From: Planctomycetota bacterium
Lineage (GTDB): Bacteria > Planctomycetota > UBA1135 > UBA2386
Direction of reading: 5' to 3'
Length of the DNA: 7,169 nucleotides
Assembly (NCBI GenBank): GCA_003235605.1
Contig: QJVU01000048.1
Span: 1 to 7,169, forward strand
In this document: positions 7,160-7,169 of the stretch, piece after piece
Layout of the letters: each line of letters opens with the position of its first letter
How positions within the stretch are numbered: the stretch's first letter is position 1
Made by a program: the position numbers and the translations under genes
Notes under the pieces: generated by a model
Database searches by the model: none
What the model was told of the DNA's origin: nothing
What the model saw: the letters and a program-made list of their open reading frames with translations, nothing else

Positions 7160-7169
7160 CTGCTCCCCG

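Overview
The window is GC-rich, densely coding bacterial chromosomal DNA with six protein genes and no RNA genes, transposases, integrases, phage genes or CRISPR repeats. The lineage cannot be fixed from sequence alone. High GC, frequent GTG starts, weak Shine-Dalgarno use and a large secreted protein of DUF3352-like appearance would fit a Planctomycetota or Acidobacteriota-type organism, but this is a guess.

Layout from left to right. A large secreted protein on the minus strand runs off the left edge (1-1808, 602 residues visible). Its promoter side faces a plus-strand gene for a YyaL/SPATA20-type protein, made of a thioredoxin-like DUF255 domain joined to a six-hairpin glycosidase-like barrel (1987-4071). 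The start of this gene is ambiguous: upstream in-frame codons encode a plausible signal peptide. Next comes a minus-strand pair that looks like a two-gene operon: a 105-residue protein of unknown function (4595-4912) followed 28 bases later by a four-helix DoxX-family membrane protein (4144-4566). Divergent from this pair is a plus-strand two-domain GNAT acetyltransferase (4976-5809). It converges on a minus-strand TPR-repeat protein (5873-7159) that may continue past the right edge.

The most striking non-coding feature is a perfect 29-bp inverted repeat with an 8-nt loop at 5809-5874. It fills the whole gap between the convergent GNAT and TPR genes and overlaps both stop codons. It is probably a two-way transcription end, or a dispersed palindromic element acting as one.

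The six genes do not form one obvious pathway. Two themes link some of them: an envelope or redox theme (secreted protein, thioredoxin-fold protein, DoxX), and start regions where -10-like hexamers sit only 6-10 bases before the start codon, suggesting leaderless or nearly leaderless mRNAs. I found no clear new multi-gene system. Several very long reading frames opposite the real genes, including one of 1116 codons, are by-products of the GC-rich codon pattern.
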